A stretch of 64,000 nucleotides of DNA from Peribacillus frigoritolerans (GTDB lineage: Bacteria > Bacillota > Bacilli > Bacillales > Bacillaceae), in assembly GCF_004358755.1 (NCBI RefSeq), contig NZ_SMZY01000001.1:620001-684000 (forward strand), read 5' to 3'. Positions 26,019-36,134 of the stretch are shown in pieces. Positions within the stretch are counted from its first letter, which is position 1. Each line of letters begins with the position of its first letter. Under the pieces are notes generated by a model. That model made no database searches. It was not told where the DNA came from and saw only the letters and a list, made by a program, of their open reading frames with translations. A program made the translations under genes and the position numbers.

Positions 26019-27956
26019 ATGCCGACGTCACGTCTGCCTTTTGCCGTATCAAAGAATGAAACCTTCTATGAAGGATTAAATAACTGGATCGGCGATGTTT
26101 TTTATGATATTTTGCCTGAAAAAGGCTTTGAACTTAGAGATGAACAAATATTTATGGCGTTTCAGCTTGAACGCGCGTTCCGGGAAAAAAATGTCATGTT
26201 TGCTGAAGCAGGAGTAGGAACGGGTAAAACTCTTGTTTATTTGCTTTATGCAATAAGCTATGCAAGATACACAGGAAAGCCAGCCATCATTGCTTGTGCT
26301 GATGAAACACTTATCGAACAGCTTGTTAAAAATGAGGGCGATATTGCCAAACTCCGCAAGCATTTGGACTTGAATATTGATGTGCGTCTTGGGAAATCAC
26401 AGGATCAGTATTTATGTCTTAAAAAACTGGATCAAACGATTCAGCGAACCGGTGATGATCTTTATCTTGATTTATTTGAATCATTGCCGTCGTTTGTGCA
26501 TGAAAAAGCGGGCATGCAATCATTCAGCCATTATGGCGACAGAAAAGAATATCCTCATTTATCTGATGAAGAGTGGAACACTGTTAATTATGACTCGTTT
26601 CAGGATTGTTTGTCATGCGATCAAAGGCATCGCTGCGGCCTGACTCTTTCACGCGATCATTACAGAAAAGCAGCAGATTTGATTGTCTGCTCACATGATT
26701 TCTACATGGAGCATATATGGACATTTGATTCCAGAAAACGTGAAGGTCAGCTGCCGCTTCTTCCTGAGCACAGCTCTGTCGTTTTTGACGAAGGGCATCT
26801 GCTGGAATATGCGGCCCAAAAAGCCTTAACATACAGAGTGAAAAGCAGCACACTTGCCGTTCTGCTGGAAAGACTGCTCCAGAATGATATCCGCGAGGAA
26901 TTCGCTCATTTAGTGGAGGACACACTAGTAATCAATGAAGAGTTTTTCGACAGTCTGCTGGATGCGTCTGAAGAAGTTCCCGGGTCGCACCGTTCTAAAA
27001 TTATCATGAATGATACATTAAGGAAGCAGGGCATTCAGCTGCACAGGCTTCTTGCTGAAATCGGAGAAGCGCTCGTTTTTGAAAGTGAAATGTACACCAT
27101 TGATTCTTATGAGCTTAAAATTGTCGAAGAGTACTTGGATTCGATGGAATTCTCCATCTCTCTCTTTAATAAGCAGAGCGGAGCCATTCACTGGATTGAA
27201 AGCGGCGAGCAGGACTTTTCGCTGATTATTATGCCGCGGACTGTTGAAGAAGTGCTGAGTGAAAAAGTATTTTCACAGAAAAAACCGTATATTTTTTCTT
27301 CTGCCACACTGTCTAACAATAAATCCTTTGATTTCATTGCCGGAAGTCTAGGCATTAAAGATTACTTGTCTCTCACAGTGGAGTCGCCATTTGATTATGA
27401 AGAAAATATGAAAATAAAACTCCACGATCTTTCAGCAGCGCTTGATTTAAATAAATTGAAGTGTGTTCAGACTCTTGAAAAAGTTAATAAGACCGGCGGC
27501 CGTGCACTCATCCTGTTCAGTGCCATGAACGAGCTCGAAGTCTTTAAACAATTTATTAGTGAACAGAACACTGAATACTCGTTCCTATTTGAAGGAGATC
27601 AGGAAATCAGCCAGCTCGTATCTGAATTCCAAAATGACGAAACCTCCATTTTATGTGCCGTGCATTTATGGGAAGGCCTCGATATTCCAGGTGCATCACT
27701 GTCTAATGTGATCATTTGGTCATTGCCGTTTCCTCCAACAGATCCTGTTTTTGAATCAAAACGGGGCAGCTCAGCAAATCCATTTGCTGATGTAGACATG
27801 CCTTACATGATATTAAGACTGAAGCAGGGCATCGGGCGCCTGATCAGAACAAGCACCGATCAGGGAGAAATCTCGGTTTATCTTTCAAATGAACGAGACA
27901 TAAAAGTATTAGATCAGGTGAAAGCCGTATTGCCGGTTGAGCCTGAAATGATGTAA
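26019..27956 (+). CDS. ypvA: XPD/DinG-family Fe-S helicase YpvA
   Basis: This 645-residue 5'-3' DNA helicase-like protein has Walker A AGVGTGKT near residue 66 and a DEGH box (VVFDEGHLLEY). An Fe-S-type cysteine set is visible (YLCLKK, then CLSCDQRHRC, with C-x2-C-x6-C spacing in the cluster), and the final motif is LKQGIGRLIRT. It lacks the exonuclease domain of the window's DinG but keeps the cysteines that DinG lacks. GGGGGATCTG lies before ATG 26019. It is a single-gene unit, probably for DNA repair. Confidence 0.9.
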   Translation: MPTSRLPFAVSKNETFYEGLNNWIGDVFYDILPEKGFELRDEQIFMAFQLERAFREKNVMFAEAGVGTGKTLVYLLYAISYARYTGKPAIIACADETLIEQLVKNEGDIAKLRKHLDLNIDVRLGKSQDQYLCLKKLDQTIQRTGDDLYLDLFESLPSFVHEKAGMQSFSHYGDRKEYPHLSDEEWNTVNYDSFQDCLSCDQRHRCGLTLSRDHYRKAADLIVCSHDFYMEHIWTFDSRKREGQLPLLPEHSSVVFDEGHLLEYAAQKALTYRVKSSTLAVLLERLLQNDIREEFAHLVEDTLVINEEFFDSLLDASEEVPGSHRSKIIMNDTLRKQGIQLHRLLAEIGEALVFESEMYTIDSYELKIVEEYLDSMEFSISLFNKQSGAIHWIESGEQDFSLIIMPRTVEEVLSEKVFSQKKPYIFSSATLSNNKSFDFIAGSLGIKDYLSLTVESPFDYEENMKIKLHDLSAALDLNKLKCVQTLEKVNKTGGRALILFSAMNELEVFKQFISEQNTEYSFLFEGDQEISQLVSEFQNDETSILCAVHLWEGLDIPGASLSNVIIWSLPFPPTDPVFESKRGSSANPFADVDMPYMILRLKQGIGRLIRTSTDQGEISVYLSNERDIKVLDQVKAVLPVEPEMM

Positions 27957-27957
27957 A

Positions 27958-27986
27958 AGCGAAGGGAATCCTTCGCTTTTTTTATT
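27958..27986 (+). terminator. Terminator of ypvA
   Basis: AGCGAAGG and CCTTCGCT form a stem with a GAAT loop, followed by TTTTTT. Confidence 0.85.
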
Positions 27987-28019
27987 TTTTCTAAACAGAC
28001 TATCCAGTCGATAAAAAGA

Positions 28020-28049
28020 TTGACAAAAACCTTTCCCATCATTTAATCT
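28020..28049 (+). promoter_or_regulatory. Promoter of ypwA
   Basis: TTGACA at 28020-28025, an 18-bp spacer and TAATCT at 28044-28049 precede the gene by 57 bp. Confidence 0.6.
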
Positions 28050-28105
28050 GAAAATGTTAGAAAATTATTACTATTTATTTACATAAAAATCAAGGGGTGA
28101 GCAGA

Positions 28106-29623
28106 TTGACCATTCAATCCGTTGAAAAAGAATTTTTAGAGTATCTTCAAAAAATGAAAAGCTATAATGAAGCGATTTCTCTCATGTTCTGGGATCTTAG
28201 AACGGGAGCTCCAAAGAAAGCGGTAGAGCAGCGTTCTCAGGCAATTGGCGTTCTTTCTACAGAAGTATTTCAAATGGCAACGTCTGATCAAATGAGATCA
28301 TATATTGATCAAGTTTTACAGGCGAAAGAAGAAGTTTCAGAAATTGCCTATAAAGCAGCACTGGAGTGCGAGAAAGAATACAAGCTCAGCAAAGTGATAC
28401 CGCAGGATGAATACAAAGAATATGTCATTCTTAAATCAAAAGCAGAATCGGTATGGGAGGAAGCAAAAGATCAATCTGATTTCAGCTTGTTTGCTCCATA
28501 CTTAAAGAAGCTTGTTGAAACGAACAAAAAGTTCCTTGAATACTGGGGATATAAAGAAAACAAATATGATACCTTCCTCGATCAATATGAGCCAGGTGTA
28601 ACGGTAGAAGTGCTTGACCGTGTATTTGGAGAGCTCAGAGAACGGATTGTTCCGCTGGTAAAGAGGATTACAGAGTCTCCTAATCAGCCAGAAACAGGCT
28701 TTTTGTATGAGCCGATTTCAAAAGATAAGCAGCGTCAAATCTCTGAATTTTTCTTGAAAGAGCTTGGCTATGATTTTGAAGCCGGCCGGTTGGATGAAAC
28801 GGTTCATCCATTTGCCATCAGTTTAAACCGCGGGGATGTAAGGGTGACAACAAAGTACTCGGAAAAGGATTTCCGCACAGCTTTATTCGGCACCATTCAT
28901 GAGTGCGGGCACGCCTTATATGAACAGAATATTTCTGAAGAGCTTGAAGGCACACTGCTTTGTGACGGAACTTCAATGGGAATTCATGAATCACAATCAC
29001 TCTTCTATGAAAAATTCATAGGGAAGAATCCAGGTTTCTGGAACCGCTACTATGATTCTTTGAAACAGCATGCAGGAGGTCAATTCGATGATGTCTCTTT
29101 AGAGGATTTTTATAGAGGCGTAAACGAATCTAAGCCTTCCCTTATTCGAATTGAAGCAGATGAGCTGACCTATCCGCTTCATATCATGATCCGCTATGAA
29201 ATTGAAAAAGGTTTATTTAATGACGAAATTGAAGTTGAGGATCTTCCGCGTATATGGAATGAGAAATATGAGGAATACTTAGGCGTTACTCCTTCAAATG
29301 ACGGAGAAGGCGTTCTGCAGGATGTGCACTGGTCGGGCGGAATGTTCGGCTATTTCCCTTCATATGCATTGGGATATATGTATGCAGCACAGTTTAAACA
29401 TGCGATGCTTAAAGACCTTCCAAATTTTGATGAGCTTGTTGAAAATGGAGAATTTGGCACGATTAAAAACTGGCTGACTGATAACATCCATCAATATGGA
29501 AAAATGAAACAGCCGCTTGAAATTCTTCATGATGTAACAGGAGAAGGCCTGAATGCCAACTATTTAATTGAGCATCTTGAAACGAAATATGCGAAGCTTT
29601 ATCAGCTGGAAGCTGCTAAATAA
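28106..29623 (+). CDS. ypwA: M32-family metallocarboxypeptidase
   Basis: This 505-residue M32 carboxypeptidase has the zinc motif HECGH in GTIHECGHALYEQN, the downstream zinc ligand region GIHESQSLFYE, and the family motifs DVRVTT and ESKPSLIRIEADELTYPLH. It removes C-terminal residues from peptides in the cytoplasm (family knowledge). TTG 28106 is preferred over GTG 28097 because AAGGGGTGA at 28093-28101 serves as its ribosome site. The length agrees with B. subtilis YpwA (about 501). Confidence 0.94.
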   Translation: MTIQSVEKEFLEYLQKMKSYNEAISLMFWDLRTGAPKKAVEQRSQAIGVLSTEVFQMATSDQMRSYIDQVLQAKEEVSEIAYKAALECEKEYKLSKVIPQDEYKEYVILKSKAESVWEEAKDQSDFSLFAPYLKKLVETNKKFLEYWGYKENKYDTFLDQYEPGVTVEVLDRVFGELRERIVPLVKRITESPNQPETGFLYEPISKDKQRQISEFFLKELGYDFEAGRLDETVHPFAISLNRGDVRVTTKYSEKDFRTALFGTIHECGHALYEQNISEELEGTLLCDGTSMGIHESQSLFYEKFIGKNPGFWNRYYDSLKQHAGGQFDDVSLEDFYRGVNESKPSLIRIEADELTYPLHIMIRYEIEKGLFNDEIEVEDLPRIWNEKYEEYLGVTPSNDGEGVLQDVHWSGGMFGYFPSYALGYMYAAQFKHAMLKDLPNFDELVENGEFGTIKNWLTDNIHQYGKMKQPLEILHDVTGEGLNANYLIEHLETKYAKLYQLEAAK

Positions 29624-29627
29624 AATC

Positions 29628-29664
29628 AGTTAGACCGCACATTAATAGTTGTGCGGTCTTTTGT
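29628..29664 (+). terminator. Terminator of ypwA
   Basis: AGACCGCAC and GTGCGGTCT form a 9-bp stem followed by TTTG. Confidence 0.8.
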
Positions 29665-29894
29665 GCAAAGAGAGAAACAAATGGATCAGTAAAAGGTGAA
29701 GCCGTGCCTTTTGCAGGCTCTTCAGTCAGTGAAGAATTTGGCTGGGTACAAGAAAGTACGGTGTTCCCCGCAGCTAAATTATGCAATGTCATAAATTCAG
29801 CAGATTGCATCCATGCATTTTTTAACTTGTTTGAAAAAACGAATAATTGAAAACTTTCTCTGCTCTATTATTCGTTTTTTCTCTATAAAAATAC
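29665..29894 (+). other. Intergenic stretch with no supported gene
   Basis: Both strands carry short open frames here. A plus-strand frame encodes GEAVPFAGSSVSEEFGW... without a start or ribosome site. It may be a gene remnant but nothing supports a functional gene. Confidence 0.4.
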
Positions 29895-29923
29895 TTCCCA
29901 TTCGCTAAAATCCTTGTTATAAT
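29895..29923 (+). promoter_or_regulatory. Promoter of the xpt-pbuX operon
   Basis: TATAAT at 29918-29923 has an extended TG-T before it. A partial -35, TTCCCA, lies 17 bp upstream. It is 22 bp before the riboswitch. Confidence 0.65.
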
Positions 29924-29944
29924 GCAACTAATCAAATAAACGAG

Positions 29945-30015
29945 CACTCATATAATCGCAGGAATAGGGCCTGCAAGTTTCTACCGGATGACCGTAAATC
30001 ATCTGACTATGAGTG
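29945..30015 (+). promoter_or_regulatory. Guanine (purine) riboswitch aptamer
   Basis: P1 pairs CACTCAT (29945-29951) with ATGAGTG (30009-30015). The conserved core ATATAATCGC, the loop segment GTTTCTACCGG and GACTATG are all present. The pyrimidine that decides specificity is C in GACTATG, the guanine/hypoxanthine class, where adenine switches have GATTATG. It controls xpt-pbuX. Confidence 0.95.
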
Positions 30016-30088
30016 AGCAGTGTTGTTTTTATTCGTAAAAGTTCCTTATTTTGCATGGGGATTTTCTTTTCATATTTTTCCGGATATA

Positions 30089-30128
30089 GCGGCATTGTCT
30101 CACTCTATGTGAGGCAATGCCGTTTTTT
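30089..30128 (+). terminator. Riboswitch expression platform (intrinsic terminator)
   Basis: CGGCATTG...CTCAC pairs with GTGAGGCAATGCCG, followed by TTTTTTT. The 5' arm contains CTCACTC (30099-30105), the complement of GAGTGAG (30011-30017) at the 3' side of aptamer P1. Ligand-free RNA can therefore form an antiterminator, and guanine binding frees the terminator: an OFF switch. Confidence 0.85.
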
Positions 30129-30161
30129 TGTTCAAGCAAAAATAAAATTAGCGCATTGATG

Positions 30162-30280
30162 GCAAGCGGAGCCGCCCAACTCCTCGGCCAGATCAAATTC
30201 GTCAAAAAAGTCATACCCGGACTTTTCTGCCGGATTCTTATCTGACATGCCTGCGCTAAACGGGCGCTTGCGCTTTTCTT
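30162..30280 (+). repeat. Dispersed ~120-bp structured repeat in the xpt leader
   Basis: The copy runs from GCAAGCGGAGCCGCC, CTCCTCGGCCAG, through CTTATCTGACATGCCTGCGC, to GGGCGCTTGCGCTTTTCTT. The inner stem is AAAAGTC/GACTTTT, and the outer arms are GCAAGCG/CGCTTGC. It is inserted between the riboswitch terminator and the xpt ribosome site. Confidence 0.75.
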
Positions 30281-30300
30281 ACTATTTGGAGGGATTTTAA

Positions 30301-32198
<1,898 letters not shown>

Positions 32199-32201
32199 TC
32201 C

Positions 32202-32238
32202 ACAGGGACCTCACTGAATATGGTGAGGTCCTTTTCCA
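32202..32238 (+). terminator. Terminator of xpt-pbuX
   Basis: GGACCTCAC and GTGAGGTCC form a 9-bp stem followed by TTTTCC. Confidence 0.85.
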
Positions 32239-32322
32239 TTCTTGAAACGGAGCTTGAATTCTTGTTATTTTTATTGCTGCCATGTTACCATTTCTCTATC
32301 AAACTTACAGGAGATGGAGAAA

Positions 32323-32607
32323 ATGAAGGATACGGTCCTATTAAACCAAACAGAATTAAAACCATACTCCTTCAAAAAGGAAACCGCTGATAACGGTGCT
32401 GTAAAAATAACAATGGATTTTAAAGTTCATTCCAGCAACTATCATGAGATCACAACGCTTTTATATAACCAAACCTTTGAAGTAAACGTTCTGGGTGAAG
32501 ATCTCTCATTTAAAGGAACCATCATCAATTATTCGGCATCGCTTACAAATTTATATGTAGAAGGTGCTGCAGGCGATTTTCACCTGGAGCTGCTGGAGAT
32601 ACAATGA
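32323..32607 (+). CDS. ykvR: DUF3219 protein (YkvR-like)
   Basis: This 94-residue protein carries HEITTLLYNQTF and TIINYSASLTNLYVEGAAGDFHLELLE, typical of the DUF3219/YkvR family. The function is unknown. ATG 32323 follows AGGAGATGGAG. The frame extends upstream to 32242, but no ribosome site supports that. It is convergent with the YkuD-family gene and shares its terminator. Confidence 0.8.
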   Translation: MKDTVLLNQTELKPYSFKKETADNGAVKITMDFKVHSSNYHEITTLLYNQTFEVNVLGEDLSFKGTIINYSASLTNLYVEGAAGDFHLELLEIQ

Positions 32608-32645
32608 AAAAAGCCCTAAAATCATTTTTAGGGCTTCCTTTTTAA
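32605..32645 (+). terminator. Bidirectional terminator between convergent genes
   Basis: AGCCCTAAAA and TTTTAGGGCT form a 10-bp stem. A-runs on the left and T-runs on the right make it usable from both strands. Confidence 0.85.
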
Positions 32646-33404
32646 TCAATACATACTCAGTGCTTTTCTTGTATTAGGTCCGACGATTCCATCTGCCGTT
32701 AATTTCTTGCTTTTTTGGAACGACCTCACCGCTTTATCTGTATTATTTCCAAAGATGCCATCAATGCCCTTTGTGTTGAAGCCCTTCGATGTTAACAGCT
32801 GCTGAAGCTGCTTCACTTCGCTTCCCCTGCTGCCTTTTCTTAAATTTTGCCCGGAAGATGCGGCAGGTTTTGACGGGACTGCGTTGCTTCCGCTAACTTT
32901 GTAGCCGCTTGCAAGCGCGATTGAATCGAATGTTTTTCCTGATGTCGTGATAATAACAGGAGTGTTCATCTTCACCTGACTGTAGAGCCATTCAACTTCA
33001 TTGTCATACATGCGGATGCATCCGTTGCTGATGTATTGGCCGATTGAGCTCGGGTTATTATTGCCGTGAATGGCATAAGTCGTTCCCCAAGTGCCTCTTG
33101 CATTGATGCCAAGCCAGCGGTTGCCAAGCGGATTGCGCGGATCGCCGCCAGGGATGCCAAGTTTATAATAAGGTCTGTTGACAATTTTGCTGACAACTTT
33201 AAACTTTCCTTCTGGCGTGTAAGAAGGCTGCCTGCCTGTAGCTACTTTAAATACACTTTTTAATTTGCTGTTTTGATAGTAGGCCAGCTGGTTTTTAGAT
33301 TTGTTGATGATGATTAAATCACTTCCGGCTGCATAGCTTTTGCTGATTCCGGCGCCAAAAAACATGATCAGCGCCAAGGTGAAAATAACGAGTATTTTTT
33401 TCAT
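32646..33404 (-). CDS. Secreted L,D-transpeptidase (YkuD) with peptidoglycan-binding domain
   Basis: This 252-residue precursor has a signal peptide at residues 1-26 (cleavage near SYAAG). A YkuD catalytic domain follows (about 28-155), with AIHGNNNP and the active-site motif SNGCIRMYDNEVE. A Ser/Ala/Pro linker leads to a PG_binding_1 domain (KGSRGSEVKQLQQLL...GIFGNNTDKAVRSFQ). It forms or remodels 3-3 peptide cross-links in the wall; Bacillus relatives act in spore or vegetative walls. The second ATG (33404) is chosen, 8 nt after AAAGGGG. Confidence 0.92.
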   Translation of the reverse strand: MKKILVIFTLALIMFFGAGISKSYAAGSDLIIINKSKNQLAYYQNSKLKSVFKVATGRQPSYTPEGKFKVVSKIVNRPYYKLGIPGGDPRNPLGNRWLGINARGTWGTTYAIHGNNNPSSIGQYISNGCIRMYDNEVEWLYSQVKMNTPVIITTSGKTFDSIALASGYKVSGSNAVPSKPAASSGQNLRKGSRGSEVKQLQQLLTSKGFNTKGIDGIFGNNTDKAVRSFQKSKKLTADGIVGPNTRKALSMY

Positions 33405-33508
33405 GTGCATCCCCTTTGATGTAAGAATAAAATGCCATTATTACATCATATGAGAATACTTCCTATATATTGCCAAATGTTGAAAATTAATCTCTGGAGG
33501 TCAATTCA

Positions 33509-34162
33509 ATGAAAAAGTGGGCTTTTGTATCAGATTTTGACGGAACCATCTCAAAGAAAGATTTTTATCATCATGTCATTGAACATTACTATCCTGAGGG
33601 TGAAGTGCTCTATAAAAAATGGAAGGACGGGCAAATGCTCGACATTGATTTTTTAGGTCATGTTTTCACCTCAATCCATGAAGAGGAAGCGAGTCTTATA
33701 AAATCAATTCTGACGCTGCCGATGGATGAGCATATTGGACAATTTATCAAGCTTGTTCAAAAAAACGGAGGAGATTTTTTCATTTTAAGTGCAGGTACAG
33801 ATTATTATATCCGGCATATCCTGGATGATCTTGGGGCTGAAGATGTAGAAATTTTTTCGAATGAGGGATATTACCACAAAAAGAATATTCATTTGAAAAT
33901 TGACCAAGAAGACTGGAAATACTCAGAGCGATATGGAATAGATAAATCGAAAGTGATTTTAAAGCTGAAGGAACAATACGAAACCGTATATTTCTTTGGA
34001 GACAGTGAACCTGACTCACATCCAGCTGTTTATGCGGATCTTACTTTTGCAAAGGATGCGCTGTGCGGGCTGCTGGAAGAGAAGGGAATTAAGTATGTTG
34101 GCGTGAACAGCTTTAAGGAAGTTGAAGCCTATTTGCGTGATTCAGGCAGACTTATGCTTTGA
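33509..34162 (+). CDS. HAD-superfamily phosphatase, MtnX-like
   Basis: This 217-residue protein has HAD motif I FVSDFDGTISKKDF (two catalytic aspartates), motif II LSAGTDYYI and motif IV FFGDSEPDSHPA. The layout matches MtnX, the phosphatase of methionine salvage. However, no mtn genes are near, and the cysteine-rich insertion of B. subtilis MtnX is absent, so the substrate is uncertain. GGAGG lies upstream. It may be co-transcribed with the acetyltransferase that follows. Confidence 0.8.
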   Translation: MKKWAFVSDFDGTISKKDFYHHVIEHYYPEGEVLYKKWKDGQMLDIDFLGHVFTSIHEEEASLIKSILTLPMDEHIGQFIKLVQKNGGDFFILSAGTDYYIRHILDDLGAEDVEIFSNEGYYHKKNIHLKIDQEDWKYSERYGIDKSKVILKLKEQYETVYFFGDSEPDSHPAVYADLTFAKDALCGLLEEKGIKYVGVNSFKEVEAYLRDSGRLML

Positions 34163-34238
34163 AAAAATAAGAGCCAGACTGTATAATGTGTTACTTCTTG
34201 AGTCCCTGAGATATACTAAACCGAAGGAGCTGAACATC

Positions 34239-34784
34239 ATGATTACTCAAGAGATCAATACAGTATTTACAGCAAAGAACGGTGAACAGGTCACATTGCG
34301 GCAGGTAAGAGAAGAGGATGCGGAGGACATCATTCAGTCCGTAAAAAGCATTATTGATTCCGGGACGTACATACAAAAAGAACGGGCGCGGTTTATTCAG
34401 GAAGAAGTGGACTTTATTTCCGAAATGAGAGAAAAAAACAACCTGTATTTAGGTGTTGAATTAAAAGGCAAAATTGTCGGTATAGCGAGAGTCATCCGCG
34501 GAGAACTTGAGATGAAAAAGCATACAGGCCTATTCCGGACGTGGCTTTCAGATTCTGCCCAGGGACTTGGCATCGGCAAGGAGCTGATGAACGCTACGCT
34601 TGAGTGGTGCAGATCGAACAATCTCCATAAACTCTGCTTAACTGTATTTGCATCAAACGAAATTGCATTGAAGCTGTATCAAAAGTATGGATTTGTTATT
34701 GAGGGAACACAGCGTGAGCAGGTGATTCTAAACGGAAAGTTTGATGATGAAATTCATATGGCCTACTTTTTTAAGTCTGAGTGA
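34239..34784 (+). CDS. GNAT-family N-acetyltransferase
   Basis: This 181-residue acetyltransferase has the acetyl-CoA motif GLGIGKELMNATLEW, followed by LCLTVFASNEIALKLYQKYGF. The N-terminus MITQEINTVFTAKNG follows AAGGAGCTG. It resembles the RimI/YhhY-like group; the substrate is unknown. It is 76 bp after the HAD phosphatase on the same strand. Confidence 0.85.
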   Translation: MITQEINTVFTAKNGEQVTLRQVREEDAEDIIQSVKSIIDSGTYIQKERARFIQEEVDFISEMREKNNLYLGVELKGKIVGIARVIRGELEMKKHTGLFRTWLSDSAQGLGIGKELMNATLEWCRSNNLHKLCLTVFASNEIALKLYQKYGFVIEGTQREQVILNGKFDDEIHMAYFFKSE

Positions 34785-34882
34785 AACATGTGCAAGTGGG
34801 AACGTTCAGGAGAATCTCAGTTTTCACTTTTCCTTACATGAATTCCCATTTAATCTTTGCTGTTCAAACAGGATTTTAAGGT

Positions 34883-34888
34883 TATAAT
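34883..34888 (+). promoter_or_regulatory. Candidate -10 element for a short transcript
   Basis: A perfect TATAAT lies 34 bp before a strong terminator. The best -35 (TGTTCA, 16 bp upstream) is weak. Confidence 0.3.
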
Positions 34889-34894
34889 AAAAGA

Positions 34895-34954
34895 GCACAA
34901 CAACAACTCCTTTAAAACGTTGCTTTTCCCATTTATCGGGAAGAGCTTTTTTTT
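34895..34954 (+). ncRNA. Candidate small RNA with anti-Shine-Dalgarno loop
   Basis: A possible transcript of about 60 nt from the TATAAT at 34883. A small hairpin, CAAC (34904) with GTTG (34919), shows UCCUUU in its loop. The terminator hairpin is GCTTTTCCC/GGGAAGAGC with T8 (34922-34954). It could also simply be the trailer of the upstream acetyltransferase gene. Confidence 0.3.
34922..34954 (+). terminator. Strong terminator upstream of bcsA
   Basis: GCTTTTCCC pairs with GGGAAGAGC across a 7-nt loop, followed by eight T. Confidence 0.85.
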
Positions 34955-34963
34955 GTTTACCTG

Positions 34964-34977
34964 ATGTAGTACTACAT
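34964..34977 (+). promoter_or_regulatory. Perfect 14-bp palindrome, possible operator of bcsA
   Basis: ATGTAGTACTACAT is a perfect inverted repeat 57 bp before the bcsA start, just after the terminator. Its place suggests a dimeric repressor site, but the protein is unknown. Confidence 0.35.
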
Positions 34978-35033
34978 AAAGCGGCGCCATAATGGAAAAA
35001 GTAACCTTATCAGGTGAAAAATGAGGTGTATTT

Positions 35034-36134
35034 ATGGCGTATATTTTGTCTGTTGGTAAAAGCATACCGCCGAATCAATTGCCGCAGGACACTACGGTAG
35101 AATTCGCTAAAGAACTATTTTCAGGCTCCTTTAAAGATATTAATAGACTGCTTCCGGCTTTTAAAAACGGAGACATTGAAAACAGGCAGTTTGTAAAAGA
35201 TATGGGCTGGTATACTTCAGCTCACTCATTCGAAGACAAAAATAATACATATATTGAAGCTGCAGTAGAACTTGGAACCAGAGCGGTCGTCAACTGTTTA
35301 ACTGCAAAACGCCTGTTAAAGAGAGACATCGGCTTTGAAGAAATTGATGCGATTTTCTTTATTTCAAGTACGGGCATTTCGACGCCGAGCATTGATGCGA
35401 AAATCATGAATCGATTGCCTTTTAAGGATTCTGCAAAAAGGGTGCCCATCTGGGGCCTTGGCTGTGCAGGGGGGGCATCCGGCTTATCAAGAGCTCATGA
35501 CTACTGCAAAGCCTATCCGAAGGCTAAAGTGATTGTCGTTTGCGTGGAACTGTGCAGCCTGACTTTTCAGCCTGATGATTTATCGAAAAGCAATTTTATT
35601 GGCACATCCTTATTTGCAGATGGTGTAGCATGCACATTGCTTGCAGGAGAAGAAGTTAAGGCAGAAGAGCTTTCCCTTCTTAAAACACTTCCAAAAACAC
35701 TTTCTACTCGTTCAACCTTTATGAAGGATTCTGAAGATGTCATGGGATGGGATATTAAAAATAATGGATTTTACGTCATCTTCTCGCGAGATATTCCAAG
35801 CATTATAAAAAACTGGCTAAGACAGACGGTTGAAGATTACCTGAAAGAAGAACAAATTCCCCTGGCCAAAATTAAGCACTTTCTTGCCCATCCAGGCGGA
35901 AAGAAAGTTCTTCAAGCCTACCAGACAAGCCTTGGTTTTGAAGAGGAACAGCTTCAGGTCTCTAAAAACGTCCTTAAAAATCATGGCAATATGTCATCCG
36001 CTACTGTTATGTATGTAATTGAAGAATATTTAAGCAGCGGGCTGGGTGAGGAATCGGATTTAGGCATCATTGCAGCCCTCGGACCAGGGTTTTGTTCAGA
36101 GCTATTACTTGTAGAATGGGAGAAGGCTGGATGA
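35034..36134 (+). CDS. bcsA: Type III polyketide synthase (alkylpyrone synthase)
   Basis: This 366-residue chalcone/stilbene-synthase-fold enzyme has the catalytic triad: Cys in WGLGCAGGASG, His in FLAHPGGKKV and Asn in NHGNMSSATV. The C-terminal GLG-type loop is LGPGFCSELLL. B. subtilis BcsA (BpsA) makes alkylpyrones from fatty acyl-CoA and malonyl-CoA. GAGGTG at 35023-35028 precedes ATG. It overlaps the methyltransferase gene by 4 nt. Confidence 0.93.
   Translation: MAYILSVGKSIPPNQLPQDTTVEFAKELFSGSFKDINRLLPAFKNGDIENRQFVKDMGWYTSAHSFEDKNNTYIEAAVELGTRAVVNCLTAKRLLKRDIGFEEIDAIFFISSTGISTPSIDAKIMNRLPFKDSAKRVPIWGLGCAGGASGLSRAHDYCKAYPKAKVIVVCVELCSLTFQPDDLSKSNFIGTSLFADGVACTLLAGEEVKAEELSLLKTLPKTLSTRSTFMKDSEDVMGWDIKNNGFYVIFSRDIPSIIKNWLRQTVEDYLKEEQIPLAKIKHFLAHPGGKKVLQAYQTSLGFEEEQLQVSKNVLKNHGNMSSATVMYVIEEYLSSGLGEESDLGIIAALGPGFCSELLLVEWEKAG

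Noticed and set aside
29616-29810. Minus-strand open frame of 64 codons after ypwA
   Set aside because: It has no ribosome site, overlaps the ypwA terminator, and a plus-strand frame is equally open. At most it is a remnant.
33509-34162. True mtnX of methionine salvage
   Set aside because: The HAD motifs fit, but there are no mtnW, mtnB or mtnD genes nearby and the cysteine-rich segment of MtnX is missing, so only MtnX-like is claimed.
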